Source: an uncultured Clostridium sp. (GTDB lineage Bacteria; Bacillota; Clostridia; TANB77; CAG-508). From it: 63,021 bases of DNA. The first letter of the stretch is position 1; each line of letters starts with the position of its first letter. Both the position numbers and the translations under genes were made by a program. Below, in pieces: positions 38,239-47,701 of this stretch. The stretch covers positions 1 through 63,021 of the forward strand of contig CAMJYG010000003.1 in assembly GCA_946409935.1 (NCBI GenBank), in the 5' to 3' direction. The notes under the pieces are model-generated. The model saw only the letters and a program-made list of their open reading frames with translations, ran no database searches and was not told where the DNA came from.

Positions 38239-39267
38239 ATGAAAACCTCATATAAAAAAACAGACGTAGAACTTTTATTAACAGATTTAACAGATGAAGT
38301 TAATCCAATAACAATAGAAGAAAAAAAACAAATGGAAATGCAGGGAAAAGATGTTACAGATATAATTACAGATGAATTTCCGATAGATAAAAAATATTTT
38401 GATATATGCTTAGAAACAACTCCTATGTATGCAAAGCAAACAGCAGTTGCAGTAGGAAATCTTGCTGAACAAATTTACAATATAAAAAAAGAAAATATAG
38501 TTTTAGTAAGTATTTTAAGAGCTGGAACTTTAATTGGAATTTTAGTAAAAAGATATTTAAAAAATAAATATAATATCGATGTATTTCATTATTCGATATC
38601 AATGCCTAGTGATAATAATCAAAATGAAATAAAATTCATATTGAATAAACATAAACCTCAAGATATTGTTTTTGTAGACAGTTGGACTGGAAAAGGAACT
38701 GCGACAAATAAAATAAAAAAATTTGCACAGCAAATTGATGGCTTATGTCCCGATTTAGCAGTATTATCAGATTCAATAAATATTTGTAGATTCTGTGGAG
38801 TAAGAGAAGATATTGCAATACCTCAAGCGCCTTTTAATGCATGTATTACAGGTTTAATAGGTGCACCTATAAATAATTCTAAATATTTAATGGATGAGGA
38901 TTTTGCAGGTTCTATATATTTAAAAGAATTGGAAAGAATTGATGTAACAAATTGGTACATCAATTTGATTGAACAAAATTTTGATTATAAATTATGCAAT
39001 AGTGACAATTATCAAGAAAATTTAAATTCAAAAGAAGAATTAAGTGAAATTTGTTCAAAATATAAAATAGAACTAAAAGATTTGAATCCGGGAATTAATG
39101 AAGCTGGAAGGGCCTTACTTAGAAGAAATCTAAAAAAATTGCTAGTAAAAGATAAAAATGATATTCAAGTTATGCAAATAAAGAGGATTGCAGAGCTTAA
39201 AGGAATTGAAGTAGAAGAATATGATTTTAAGTATTATAGGGCTGCTTCAATTGCATATTCAGAGTAG
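38239..39267 (+). CDS. StiP/PELOTA Ter-module protein, copy 1
   Basis: The 342-residue protein has an N-terminal StiP-like domain: LLTDLTDE, LVSILRAGTLIGILVKR, FVDSWTGKGTA and CGVREDIAIPQAPFNACITGL, with the conserved Cys and PRTase-like loops. A C-terminal PELOTA-type RNA-binding domain follows (about 280-342, NPGINEAGRALLRRNLKKLL, VKDKND). The start at 38239 fits AAAGGAATGG and aligns with its paralogue. Annotated elsewhere as 'cysteine protease StiP'; the family description links it to a nucleoside-like metabolite. Its neighbour is a tandem duplicate. Confidence 0.87.
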   Translation: MKTSYKKTDVELLLTDLTDEVNPITIEEKKQMEMQGKDVTDIITDEFPIDKKYFDICLETTPMYAKQTAVAVGNLAEQIYNIKKENIVLVSILRAGTLIGILVKRYLKNKYNIDVFHYSISMPSDNNQNEIKFILNKHKPQDIVFVDSWTGKGTATNKIKKFAQQIDGLCPDLAVLSDSINICRFCGVREDIAIPQAPFNACITGLIGAPINNSKYLMDEDFAGSIYLKELERIDVTNWYINLIEQNFDYKLCNSDNYQENLNSKEELSEICSKYKIELKDLNPGINEAGRALLRRNLKKLLVKDKNDIQVMQIKRIAELKGIEVEEYDFKYYRAASIAYSE

Positions 39268-39295
39268 GGGTGAAAAATTTAATTCTTTTTCAACC
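39268..39295 (+). repeat. Degenerate family A hairpin
   Basis: GGGTGAAAAATTTAATTC / CTTTTTCAACC remnant directly after the stop. It is followed by the leader TTTTGTACTTTATAAAGGAATG and a seven-codon mini-frame at 39329-39349. Confidence 0.6.
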
Positions 39296-39395
39296 GGTTT
39301 TGTACTTTATAAAGGAATGATAGTAAAAATGAAAAATGCTAAAATTTAGGAAAGCAAGAGTTCATAGAACAATCAAGAAAGGAATGTATATGTAC

Positions 39396-40382
39396 ATGAA
39401 ATCAAGTTATAGAAAAGAAGATGTAGAAATTCTTTTAACAGATGTAACAGATGAAATTAATAGTATGTCTGAAACAGAAAGGGCAAAAGTCGGATATACA
39501 GAAGAATATGAAATGTCGGAAGAATATTTAAACCTATGTAAAGAACTAGGACAAAAATATATAAGGCAAACAGCAATTGCAGTTGGAAATTTAGCAGAAC
39601 AGTTATATAAATACAAATCACAGGATGTGGTTTTAGTAAGTATTGTAAGGTCGGGTATTCCAATTGGAATATTAGTAAAACGATATTTGCAAAACAAATA
39701 CAAAAAAAATATATATCATTATGCTATATCAATAAAAGAAGGAATAGATAAAACTGCAATGGATTATATAATGTCAAAACATAATGTAAAAGATATTCAA
39801 TTTGTAGATAGTTGGACCGGAAAAGGAACTGTAGCAAGAACTATAAAAGAGTCAGCCCAAAATTTTGAAGGTCTTGATCCAAGTTTAGCGGTTTTATCAG
39901 ATTGTCTTAATATAACTAAATATTGTGGAATTAGAGAAGATATTGCAATTCCACAAGCTCCAATAAATGCGTGTATTACAGGAATTGTGAGTGTACCAGT
40001 TATTCAAAAAGATAAAAATAAATTTGATGGAGCTACTTACTTAGAAGAGCTAGAAAGCAAAGATTTTTCGAAAGAATATGTTGACTTAGTAGAAAAGGAA
40101 TTTGATTATAATTGTAACGCAGATGGTTTTAAAAATGATTTACAAGAATATGAGGAAGTAAGAGATATTGCAGCAAAATTTAATGTAGATACATCAAAAA
40201 TAAATCCTGGAATAAATGAAGCAGCTAGGGCGATTTTAAGAAGAAAAGTTGATACTATCCTTGTAAAAGATAAAAATGATGCTCAACTTAGTGAAATTAT
40301 TGAACTTGCTAATTTAAAAAAAATAAGAATACAAGAATATGAACTCAAGTATTATAGGGCTTTGAGTATTGCGATAGATTAG
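39396..40382 (+). CDS. StiP/PELOTA Ter-module protein, copy 2
   Basis: The 328-residue paralogue of the previous gene has the same motif order: LLTDVTDEI, LVSIVRSGIPIGILVKR, FVDSWTGKGTVA and CGIREDIAIPQAPINACITGI, then PELOTA NPGINEAARAILRRKVDTILVKDKND. The start is placed by alignment with copy 1 (MKxSYxKxDVE). ATGs at 39384 and 39390 are possible because AGAAAGGA lies at 39376. The two copies have diverged clearly, so this is an old duplication and both are probably used. Confidence 0.86.
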   Translation: MKSSYRKEDVEILLTDVTDEINSMSETERAKVGYTEEYEMSEEYLNLCKELGQKYIRQTAIAVGNLAEQLYKYKSQDVVLVSIVRSGIPIGILVKRYLQNKYKKNIYHYAISIKEGIDKTAMDYIMSKHNVKDIQFVDSWTGKGTVARTIKESAQNFEGLDPSLAVLSDCLNITKYCGIREDIAIPQAPINACITGIVSVPVIQKDKNKFDGATYLEELESKDFSKEYVDLVEKEFDYNCNADGFKNDLQEYEEVRDIAAKFNVDTSKINPGINEAARAILRRKVDTILVKDKNDAQLSEIIELANLKKIRIQEYELKYYRALSIAID

Positions 40383-40474
40383 AAAAAACGATTTTGTTGA
40401 AAAAATAATTGGCATATTCTTTTTCAACGATGTGTGTGCTTTAAAAGTGAAATGAGAAAGGAATGAAATTTAAA

Positions 40475-41389
40475 ATGGAAGAAAAGAAAAATGGAAAAAA
40501 AGTTATTCTAGTTTTTTCAGATATTGATGGAACGCTTATACAAAAAGCAAAAGAAGGAGATAATGTAGAAGGGTTAGTACCAGTTTCAAAAACAAAATAT
40601 GGATGTAGCTATATGACTGCTGAACAAATTAAAAATTTACAACAGTTAGATAATGAAATTGAAATTGTATTAACAACAAGTAGAGGCTTGGAATCTTATG
40701 AAACTATACATTTTGGATTTACTCCTGAACATGTTTTAATAGAAAGTGGAAGTGTTCTTATTACAGAAGGTAAAAAAGATGAACAATGGGATAATCAAGT
40801 AAAAGAAGATATAATGGGTGAAGATTTCAAATTATTACAGAAAATAAAAGAGATAGTTTGTAGCTCAGGATATTCTATGAAATACGAAAAAAATGAATAT
40901 TTATTAGATTTTGTTGATAAAGAATATTTAGAAGAAAAGAATGAAGATAAAAAACAAACTAAATTTGATACTCTTCAAAAGAAACTTTTAGGAGATCCAG
41001 AAATAGGAAATAAATTTATTTGTTATTCCCATAATAATGGTTTAACAGTTGTTTACAAAGGTTTAGATAAAGGCGAAATGATAGAAAGATATAAACAAAG
41101 AATCAAAAAAGAATATGGAATTAGTGATGAAGATTTGTTTACAGTTTCAATGGGAGATTCTGCAGCAGATAGTACAATGTTTAAAATTACTGATTATAGT
41201 TTTGGAACAAAAGGAAGCGGAGCAACTTTTGAATATGAAATTTCAAAAACATTAGAATCAAAACTTGGATTTACTGATTTTATTTTTAAAGGATTAAAAG
41301 AGTTAATAAAAAGAATAAGAAATGACGAAAAAACAAAAAATGGTGATTCAGTAGTAAATAAATATGCTCCTGATGATGCAGAGTTATAG
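40475..41389 (+). CDS. HAD-superfamily hydrolase, Ter module (second)
   Basis: The 304-residue HAD enzyme shows motif I FSDIDGTLIQ, motif II LTTSRGLESY, cap insert (about 90-200), Lys/motif III (YKGLDKGEMIERY) and motif IV SMGDSAADSTMF. It is longer than the first HAD of the locus and related to mannosyl-3-phosphoglycerate/trehalose-type phosphatases. The start at 40475 uses GAAAGGAATGAAA. It is probably part of the same metabolite pathway. Confidence 0.86.
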   Translation: MEEKKNGKKVILVFSDIDGTLIQKAKEGDNVEGLVPVSKTKYGCSYMTAEQIKNLQQLDNEIEIVLTTSRGLESYETIHFGFTPEHVLIESGSVLITEGKKDEQWDNQVKEDIMGEDFKLLQKIKEIVCSSGYSMKYEKNEYLLDFVDKEYLEEKNEDKKQTKFDTLQKKLLGDPEIGNKFICYSHNNGLTVVYKGLDKGEMIERYKQRIKKEYGISDEDLFTVSMGDSAADSTMFKITDYSFGTKGSGATFEYEISKTLESKLGFTDFIFKGLKELIKRIRNDEKTKNGDSVVNKYAPDDAEL

Positions 41390-41459
41390 TTTTAGTTTTT
41401 GTTGCTAATGCTAATTATATAAGCAGACATTTGGTTAAAGGAAAAAGGAAGGTGATTAA

Positions 41460-41584
41460 GGTTGAAAAATAATTAGAATTTTGACTGCGTTATATTATAT
41501 TTAAAACGCGGTTACATACACAAAGTATGCGCCCTTGCCTTTTAAATATAATATGCCTTGTCAAAATTTAATTCTTTTCCAACC
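41460..41584 (+). repeat. Family A repeat, 125 bases, copy 1
   Basis: GGTTGAAAAATAATT starts and TTTTCCAACC ends a long imperfect palindrome with inner stem TATTATATTTAAAA / TTTTAAATATAATA. It matches 42626-42750 base for base as read. It is directly followed by the leader TTTGTGCCTTGAGAAAGGAATG that supplies the ribosome site of the next gene. Confidence 0.9.
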
Positions 41585-41618
41585 TGATTTGTGCCTTGAG
41601 AAAGGAATGATAGTAAAA

Positions 41619-42642
41619 ATGGAAAACAACATTCGGACCAACACCTGCTGGTGAAGCCTTTTTCGATAATGAAAGAGGTGTTTGGCTACAAGATTATAAC
41701 ATTTGGGATGGCACTTCTACAAAAGTTGTAAGATATATGTACAATGGAACTCAGTGGGTAGAAGATTTACAAGTAGAAAATATGCAAAATACTTCAAATT
41801 CACAAAATTATACTAGTAATCAAGTAAATTCAAATTCTCAAAATACTACAAATACTCAAAGTAGTAATGAAAAAGAACTTGAAATAAAATTAACAAAAGA
41901 TATCCCAAATACTACAGCAGGGATTAGCCTAAAAAAGTCAGTTATCAATTTAAATAAATCACTTATAGATTTAAGCAAAAAAACAGGTATAAATTTAGGA
42001 AATCATAGAGCAAGAGTAGCAGTTGTAATGGATTATTCTGGTTCAATGAGAAGATTATACACAAGTGGAGCTGTTCAAAGAGTTTTAACAAGATTAATGC
42101 CTTTAGCACTAAGATTTGACGATAATGGAGAATTAGATATTTGGTTATTTAATCAAACATATAAGTCAATACCATCAATGACTTTACAAAATTTTGAAAA
42201 TTATGTTGAAGAAGTAGCAAATAAATCTGGATTTTCATTTGGAGGGACAAGCTATGCACCAGTATTAGAAGATGTTTTAAATAATTACTTTGGAAAAAAA
42301 TTATCAGGTTTCTTAGGAGGTTTATTTAAAAAACAAAATACTCAAGGACAAGAAGAGCCACCTGTATTTGTAATATTTATTACAGATGGTGCTAATAGTG
42401 ATAGAGGTGCTACAAATGAAGTTATTAGGAAATCTGCTGAACAGAAAATATTTATACAATTTGTAGGTATTGGAGATGAAGAATTTGAATATTTACAAAA
42501 GTTAGATGATTTAAAAGATAGACCAGTAGATAATACAGGATTCATAAAAGTACAAGACTTTGAAAATTTAGAAGATGAAGAGGTATATAATATGCTTCTT
42601 AGTCAATATCCAGAATGGTTAAAGGGGTTGAAAAATAATTAG
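41619..42642 (+). CDS. VWA (TerY-like) protein, one CGG +1 shift
   Basis: The reconstructed product has 340 residues. It starts M-E-N-N-I, then the frame breaks at CGG (codon 6); skipping C gives G-P-T-P-A-G-E-A-F-F-D. This N-terminal WxxDYNxWDGT segment is followed by an Asn/Gln/Ser-rich linker (about 45-85). The VWA domain has MIDAS DYSGSMRRLYT (about 140), FGGTSYAPVLED and FITDGANSDRG. VWA proteins are standard partners of TerD in Ca2+-dependent complexes. The start follows AAAGGAATGATAG. The last codons (LKNN-stop) come from the second family A repeat. Confidence 0.88.
41634..41637 (+). other. CGGA +1 frameshift site 5 (TerY-like)
   Basis: In-frame CGG is codon 6, after ATT; the frame resumes at GGA 41635. 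Frame 0 stops at 41652-41654 after only five more codons. No internal ATG with a good ribosome site could bypass it and keep the N-terminal segment. Confidence 0.82.
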
Positions 42643-42750
42643 AATTTTGACTGCGTTATATTATATTTAAAACGCGGTTACATACACAAAGTATGCGCCC
42701 TTGCCTTTTAAATATAATATGCCTTGTCAAAATTTAATTCTTTTCCAACC
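42626..42750 (+). repeat. Family A repeat, 125 bases, copy 2
   Basis: Identical as read to 41460-41584. It begins inside the TerY-like gene and encodes its last codons and stop. With the following 167 bases it fills the gap to 42918; the rest shows nothing clear. Confidence 0.9.
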
Positions 42751-42917
42751 TAATTGGAGTTAGAAAAGAATTATTATAAAAATAAAAAATTTATATAAAT
42801 TAAGCTTGAATACAAAACCTAAATTCATCTTAAAATAATGAAGTTATTAATATTAAAAATAATATAAAAGAGATTTGTAGTAAACTAATTAAATCTTTTT
42901 AAAAGGAGGAATTAAAT

Positions 42918-43763
42918 ATGCAATATAATGCAGTTGGAACAAGAGAAAATATTAAAGTAATAGGTAGTGAATCTTTTGGAGGAATGAGAGTAGATGTCCT
43001 ACAATATGAAGAATTAAGAGGAATGAATGATACAACAATGGCAAAAGACTTATGGTTTATGAAACAAGAAAACATGAAAGTTAAACAAATTGCAGTTTAC
43101 CTAGAAAATGATGGATGTAAAGTAGAACCAGGAGCAATGAGCTATTTCCAAGGAAACTTAGAAATGGTATCTGGAATGACATTAGGAAATGCTGTAGGAA
43201 AATTCTTTTCTGGAGCTGTTACAGGGGAAAGAGCTGCACAACCAGAATATAAAGGAACAGGAATGGTAGTTTTAGAGCCATCATTCAAACATTTTATAAC
43301 ATTAACATTAGATCCAGGAGAAAGCATAATAGTAGATAAAGGAATGTTCTATTGTGCACAATCAAGTGTTACAGTAAGACCAATAATGAACAAAACTATT
43401 TCTTCTGCATTATTAGGTGGAGAAGGTATATTCCAACAAGAATTGGTAGGACCAGGTCTAGTAGTATTAGAATCACTTGTTCCAAGTGAAGAAATTGACA
43501 TAATAGAAATGAAAAATGATGTTCTTAGAGTTGATGGTAACTTTGCAGTATTAAGAACAGGAAACATAGACTTCACAGTTGAAAGATCTGCAAAAACTTT
43601 AGTTGGTTCAGCAGTTAGTGGAGAAGGTCTAGTAAATGTATATAGAGGTACTGGACAAATATGGCTTGCTCCAACAATTAAGGTTTATAATTATTTAAAA
43701 GCAGCAAGATATATGGGAGTGTCAAATCTTAATAGCTTAAGTATGAATACAAGTAGATCATAA
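42918..43763 (+). CDS. AIM24-family protein
   Basis: The 281-residue beta-rich protein is of the AIM24/TIGR00266-like family. It shows FGGMRVDVLQYEELRG, GAMSYFQGNLEMVSG, SFKHFITLTLDPGESIIVDKG, GEGIFQQELVGPGLVVLES and GEGLVNVYRGTGQIWLAPT. The family forms a double-stranded beta barrel and is often found with TerD genes in bacteria. Its molecular role is unknown. AAAAGGAGGAATTAAAT precedes the ATG. Confidence 0.85.
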   Translation: MQYNAVGTRENIKVIGSESFGGMRVDVLQYEELRGMNDTTMAKDLWFMKQENMKVKQIAVYLENDGCKVEPGAMSYFQGNLEMVSGMTLGNAVGKFFSGAVTGERAAQPEYKGTGMVVLEPSFKHFITLTLDPGESIIVDKGMFYCAQSSVTVRPIMNKTISSALLGGEGIFQQELVGPGLVVLESLVPSEEIDIIEMKNDVLRVDGNFAVLRTGNIDFTVERSAKTLVGSAVSGEGLVNVYRGTGQIWLAPTIKVYNYLKAARYMGVSNLNSLSMNTSRS

Positions 43764-43782
43764 GATTCTTAAATTAAATGAA

Positions 43783-44047
43783 TTACAGTTCAGTAACTTA
43801 AAAGTTCATTATCCTGCTTAAAGTGATTAATATATAAAATATTTTTCGAATAATCTCGGCTACCTTACATTTAACACTAAAAACTTCTAAATAATTTTGA
43901 AAGCACCCTCAAAGACAAGCTTTGAGATTCCCTTTCAAAATTATTAAGAATTTTTAAGTTATTCCAGTCGCATTCGATTAATTCTCAAAATATTTTATAT
44001 ATTAATCACTTGCACGGAATTCAAGATATAGTGTTACTGAACTGTAA
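43783..44047 (+). repeat. Family B nested palindrome, copy 2
   Basis: The outer arms TTACAGTTCAGTAAC (43783-43797) and exact complement (44033-44047) enclose a core close to 11879-12081, with the same central AGCACCCTCAAAGACAAGC. It accounts for the gap 43764-44088. Confidence 0.85.
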
Positions 44048-44088
44048 CTAATATTATTATTCACATTAGAAGGGAGAGTTAATAGGAC

Positions 44089-46716
44089 ATGTATTATAAA
44101 GGTCTAACAGATAATCAAGTAAAAGAAAGCAGAGAAAAGAATGGAAGCAATGCATTATCTAAAGCAGAGCAAGAAAGCATTTGGTCTAAATTATTAGAAG
44201 GATTTAAAGACAAAATGATAATAATATTACTTGTTGCATTAGTTATAAATATTGTTTTTGTAATTATGGGACAAGCAGAATGGTATGAAGCTGTAGGTAT
44301 AGCAGTTGCAGTATTAATTGCAAACTTTGTAAGTGTTTTATCAGAACACAAAAACGAAAGTAAATTTCAAGAATTACAAGATGAAGCCTCAAGAACTAAA
44401 TGTAAAGTATATAGAAATGGTGCATTAACAGAAATATATATTGATGAAATAGTTGTAGGGGACTATGTTAAATTAGAATCTGGAGATAAAGTTCCAGCAG
44501 ATGGAATTTTAGTTGAAGGAGAAATAAAAGTTGAGCAATCAGCTTTAAATGGTGAAACTAAAGAAGCAACAAAAAGAGTTTTAGGAGAAAATCAATTAGG
44601 AGATACAAAAGATTTACTAAACGAATTCTATCTATTTAGAGGGACAGTAGTATGTAATGGTGAATGTATAATGGAAGTTTCAACAGTTGGAGATAATACA
44701 ATATATGGAGAACTTGCAAAAGAAATGCAAGAAGAAACAAGAGAATCACCATTAAAAGTAAAATTAGGAAGATTAGCAGACATAATTGCTAAAATTGGTT
44801 ATACAGGTGGTATATTAATAGCTTTAGCATATTTATTCCAAAACATATTTATTGATACAGGTTTTGATATGAATCAAATTTCTCAAATAGTAACAAATAT
44901 ACCAGTATTATTAAATTTAATTGTAGATAGTGTAATACTTGCAGTAATTATTATAGTCGTTGCAGTTCCAGAAGGCTTACCAATGATGATTGCATTAGTT
45001 TTAGCCATGAATATGGGGAAAATGATGAAAGATAATGTATTGGTAAGAAAAATAAATGGAATTGAAACAGCAGGTGGGTTAAATATATTATTTAGTGATA
45101 AAACAGGAACAATTACAGAAGGAAAATTATCAGTTTCAGAAATAATAGATGGAGATTTAAATAAATTTTCAAATATGAAAGAAATGTCAGCATCTTTTGC
45201 AGATAATTTAACAATAGGTATAGGAATGAATAACAGTTCATCAATATCAAATGAAACAGTAATTGGTGGAAATAATACAGATAGATGTTTAATGAAATAC
45301 TTATTAGACAATAAAGCTTATGAAAATATAGATAGAGAAAGTATTGTTGAATTTATTTCATTTGATTCAGTAAAAAAATATTCTACAGTTATAACAAACA
45401 CAAATATGAAAACACAAAAATACATCAAAGGTGCACCAGAAAAAATAGTTGAAATATGTGATACATATATTGATAAAGATGGAAATGAAAAGCCATTGGA
45501 TAAAGAAAAAATAAATAAATATATGGATGAACAAGCTGGAAAAGCAATGAGATTAATTGCAGTTGCAGTTACAGATGAAATTGAAAAAGAAGAAACATCT
45601 GCAAAAATGAAATTAATAGCTATTTTAAGCATTAGAGATAATGTTAGAAAAGAAGCAATTGAAGCTATTAAAGAAGTGCAAAATGCAGGTGTACAAGTTG
45701 TAATGGTTACAGGAGATAGAAAAGAAACAGCTGTAGCAATAGCAACAGAAGCAGGGTTATTAAAAGAAAAAGAAGACCTAGTATTTACATCTAAAGAACT
45801 TGCAGAATTAACAGATGAAGAATTAAAAGAAAAAATAAGAAAAATAAAAGTTGTAGCTAGAGCATTACCAACAGATAAAAGTAGATTAGTAAAAATTGCT
45901 CAAGAATTAGACTTAGTTGTAGGAATGACAGGAGATGGAGTAAATGATGCTCCAGCACTTAAAAAAGCAGATGTTGGTTTTGCAATGGGTAGTGGTACAG
46001 ATGTTGCTAAAGAAGCAGGAGACATAGTAATAATGGATGACAACTTCTTATCTATAGAAAAAGCTATATTATATGGAAGAACAATATTCAAGAGTATAAG
46101 AAAATTCATTGTATTCCAATTAACAGTAAACGTAGCAGCAGTTTTACTATCATTTATAGGACCATTAATAGGAGTTCATGAACCATTAACAATAATTCAA
46201 ATGTTATGGGTAAACTTAATAATGGATACATTAGCAGCAATTGCATTTGGTGGAGAAGCACCTTTAAGAAGATACATGAGAGAAAAACCAATAAGCAGGA
46301 AAGAAAGTATAGTTACAAAAAATATGTTAATAGAAATTGGTTTAATAGGTGTATATGTATGTGTAATTAGTTTAATGCTAGTATTAAATAATAATTTAAA
46401 CTCACTATTTGATAATACACATAACTATATAGAAACAGTAATATTTGCATTCTTTATCTTTGCAACAATATTTAATGGATTTAATGCAAGAACAGAAAGC
46501 TTAAATTTATTTGAAAATATTACAAAAAATAAAAGATTTTTAACAGTAATGGGGCTAGTTGCATTAATACAAGTAATTATGGTTTATGTTGGTGGAGAAT
46601 TATTAAGAACTGTTCCAATATCTCTAAAATCATGGATTATTGTTGTAATACTTGCAGTTTTAGTTATACCAATTGATTTGATAAGAAAATTATTAACAAA
46701 AAATAAGAGCATTTAA
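44089..46716 (+). CDS. PMCA-type Ca2+-translocating P-type ATPase
   Basis: The 875-residue P2B-type ATPase shows actuator ALNGETKEA, membrane motif VPEGLPMMIALVLAMN, phosphorylation site FSDKTGTITEG (D about 341), KGAPEKIVE, hinge MTGDGVNDAPALKKADVG, and C-terminal helices with LWVNLIMDTLAAIAFG. It likely exports Ca2+. Its place at the end of the Ter locus fits the Ca2+-binding TerD and VWA proteins. The ATG follows AAGGGAGAG. Confidence 0.93.
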   Translation: MYYKGLTDNQVKESREKNGSNALSKAEQESIWSKLLEGFKDKMIIILLVALVINIVFVIMGQAEWYEAVGIAVAVLIANFVSVLSEHKNESKFQELQDEASRTKCKVYRNGALTEIYIDEIVVGDYVKLESGDKVPADGILVEGEIKVEQSALNGETKEATKRVLGENQLGDTKDLLNEFYLFRGTVVCNGECIMEVSTVGDNTIYGELAKEMQEETRESPLKVKLGRLADIIAKIGYTGGILIALAYLFQNIFIDTGFDMNQISQIVTNIPVLLNLIVDSVILAVIIIVVAVPEGLPMMIALVLAMNMGKMMKDNVLVRKINGIETAGGLNILFSDKTGTITEGKLSVSEIIDGDLNKFSNMKEMSASFADNLTIGIGMNNSSSISNETVIGGNNTDRCLMKYLLDNKAYENIDRESIVEFISFDSVKKYSTVITNTNMKTQKYIKGAPEKIVEICDTYIDKDGNEKPLDKEKINKYMDEQAGKAMRLIAVAVTDEIEKEETSAKMKLIAILSIRDNVRKEAIEAIKEVQNAGVQVVMVTGDRKETAVAIATEAGLLKEKEDLVFTSKELAELTDEELKEKIRKIKVVARALPTDKSRLVKIAQELDLVVGMTGDGVNDAPALKKADVGFAMGSGTDVAKEAGDIVIMDDNFLSIEKAILYGRTIFKSIRKFIVFQLTVNVAAVLLSFIGPLIGVHEPLTIIQMLWVNLIMDTLAAIAFGGEAPLRRYMREKPISRKESIVTKNMLIEIGLIGVYVCVISLMLVLNNNLNSLFDNTHNYIETVIFAFFIFATIFNGFNARTESLNLFENITKNKRFLTVMGLVALIQVIMVYVGGELLRTVPISLKSWIIVVILAVLVIPIDLIRKLLTKNKSI

Positions 46717-46818
46717 TTTAAAAAATAATTGACAAATTAATATAATTACATAAGTAATAAAACACTATTTTTTAAATATATTATATATATAATTATATTT
46801 AAGAAAGGTGTTTTTATT

Positions 46819-47565
46819 ATGATATTAATCAATAAAAAACGATTAGGAATAATCTTATCATGCATATTTGTGGGATTATTTGCATTTTCATTTAAAATTG
46901 CAAGTGAAGAAAAAATTCAAAATACAAATGTTGATAATAATAAAGTTTTAGAAACAGCAGCAACACCAGTTTCAGGTAAAACAATTGTAATAGATGCTGG
47001 ACACGGTGTTCCAGATGAGGGGGCACAAAGTAGTAATGGAACAACAGAAGCACAAACAAATTTAAAAATAGCTCTAAAATTGCAAAATTTATTAGAGCAA
47101 AGCGGATGTAATGTAATACTTACAAGGTCAGATGAAAATGCGATATATGATTTAGACAAAACAACACTTAGAGAAAAAAAGATATCAGATATTCACAACA
47201 GAGTAAAAATAGGAAACGAATCACAAGCAGATATATTTGTAAGCATACATTTAAATAAAATTCCACAGCAACAATATTGGGGATGGCAATGTTTTTATAA
47301 AAATGGAAATGAACAAAGTATTAAACTTGCAAAAAGTATTCAAACTAATTTAAATGAAACAATTCAAAAAGAAAACAAAAGAGTTGCTATGAAATTAGAT
47401 AACGTATACATAATGAAACATGTTGAGATACCAATATCAATTGTAGAATGTGGATTTTTATCGAATCCAGAAGAAGAAAAATTATTACTAGAAGACGATT
47501 ATCAAAATAAACTTGCTTGGGGTATTTATAATGGTATAACAGATTATTTTTATGAAGATAACTAA
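46819..47565 (+). CDS. cwlD: N-acetylmuramoyl-L-alanine amidase, CwlD-like
   Basis: The 248-residue protein has an N-terminal membrane anchor (residues 7-25, LGIILSCIFVGLFAFSF). Its Amidase_3 domain has zinc ligands in VIDAGHGVPDEG (His), the Glu region TTEAQTNL and FVSIHLNK (His), and the catalytic IVECGFLSNPEEE. It cleaves the amide between MurNAc and the stem peptide. The size and anchor fit CwlD, which makes muramic-delta-lactam in spore cortex. AGAAAGGTG precedes the ATG. Confidence 0.9.
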   Translation: MILINKKRLGIILSCIFVGLFAFSFKIASEEKIQNTNVDNNKVLETAATPVSGKTIVIDAGHGVPDEGAQSSNGTTEAQTNLKIALKLQNLLEQSGCNVILTRSDENAIYDLDKTTLREKKISDIHNRVKIGNESQADIFVSIHLNKIPQQQYWGWQCFYKNGNEQSIKLAKSIQTNLNETIQKENKRVAMKLDNVYIMKHVEIPISIVECGFLSNPEEEKLLLEDDYQNKLAWGIYNGITDYFYEDN

Positions 47566-47701
47566 TAACGGTTAGGCAGGACAATTGAATTTTAAGTTAC
47601 TGAACTGTAACATAGATTTTCATTTTGGTTTAAAATTTAGTGGCATTTCATATATAAATATGTTATACTTATTATAGAGATTAGAGTAAAGGAGAAAAAA
47701 C

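Noticed and set aside
39329-39349. Seven-codon frame MKNAKI as a regulatory leader peptide
   Set aside because: It has a good ribosome site but contains no codon run or attenuator; more likely a leftover of the leader module.
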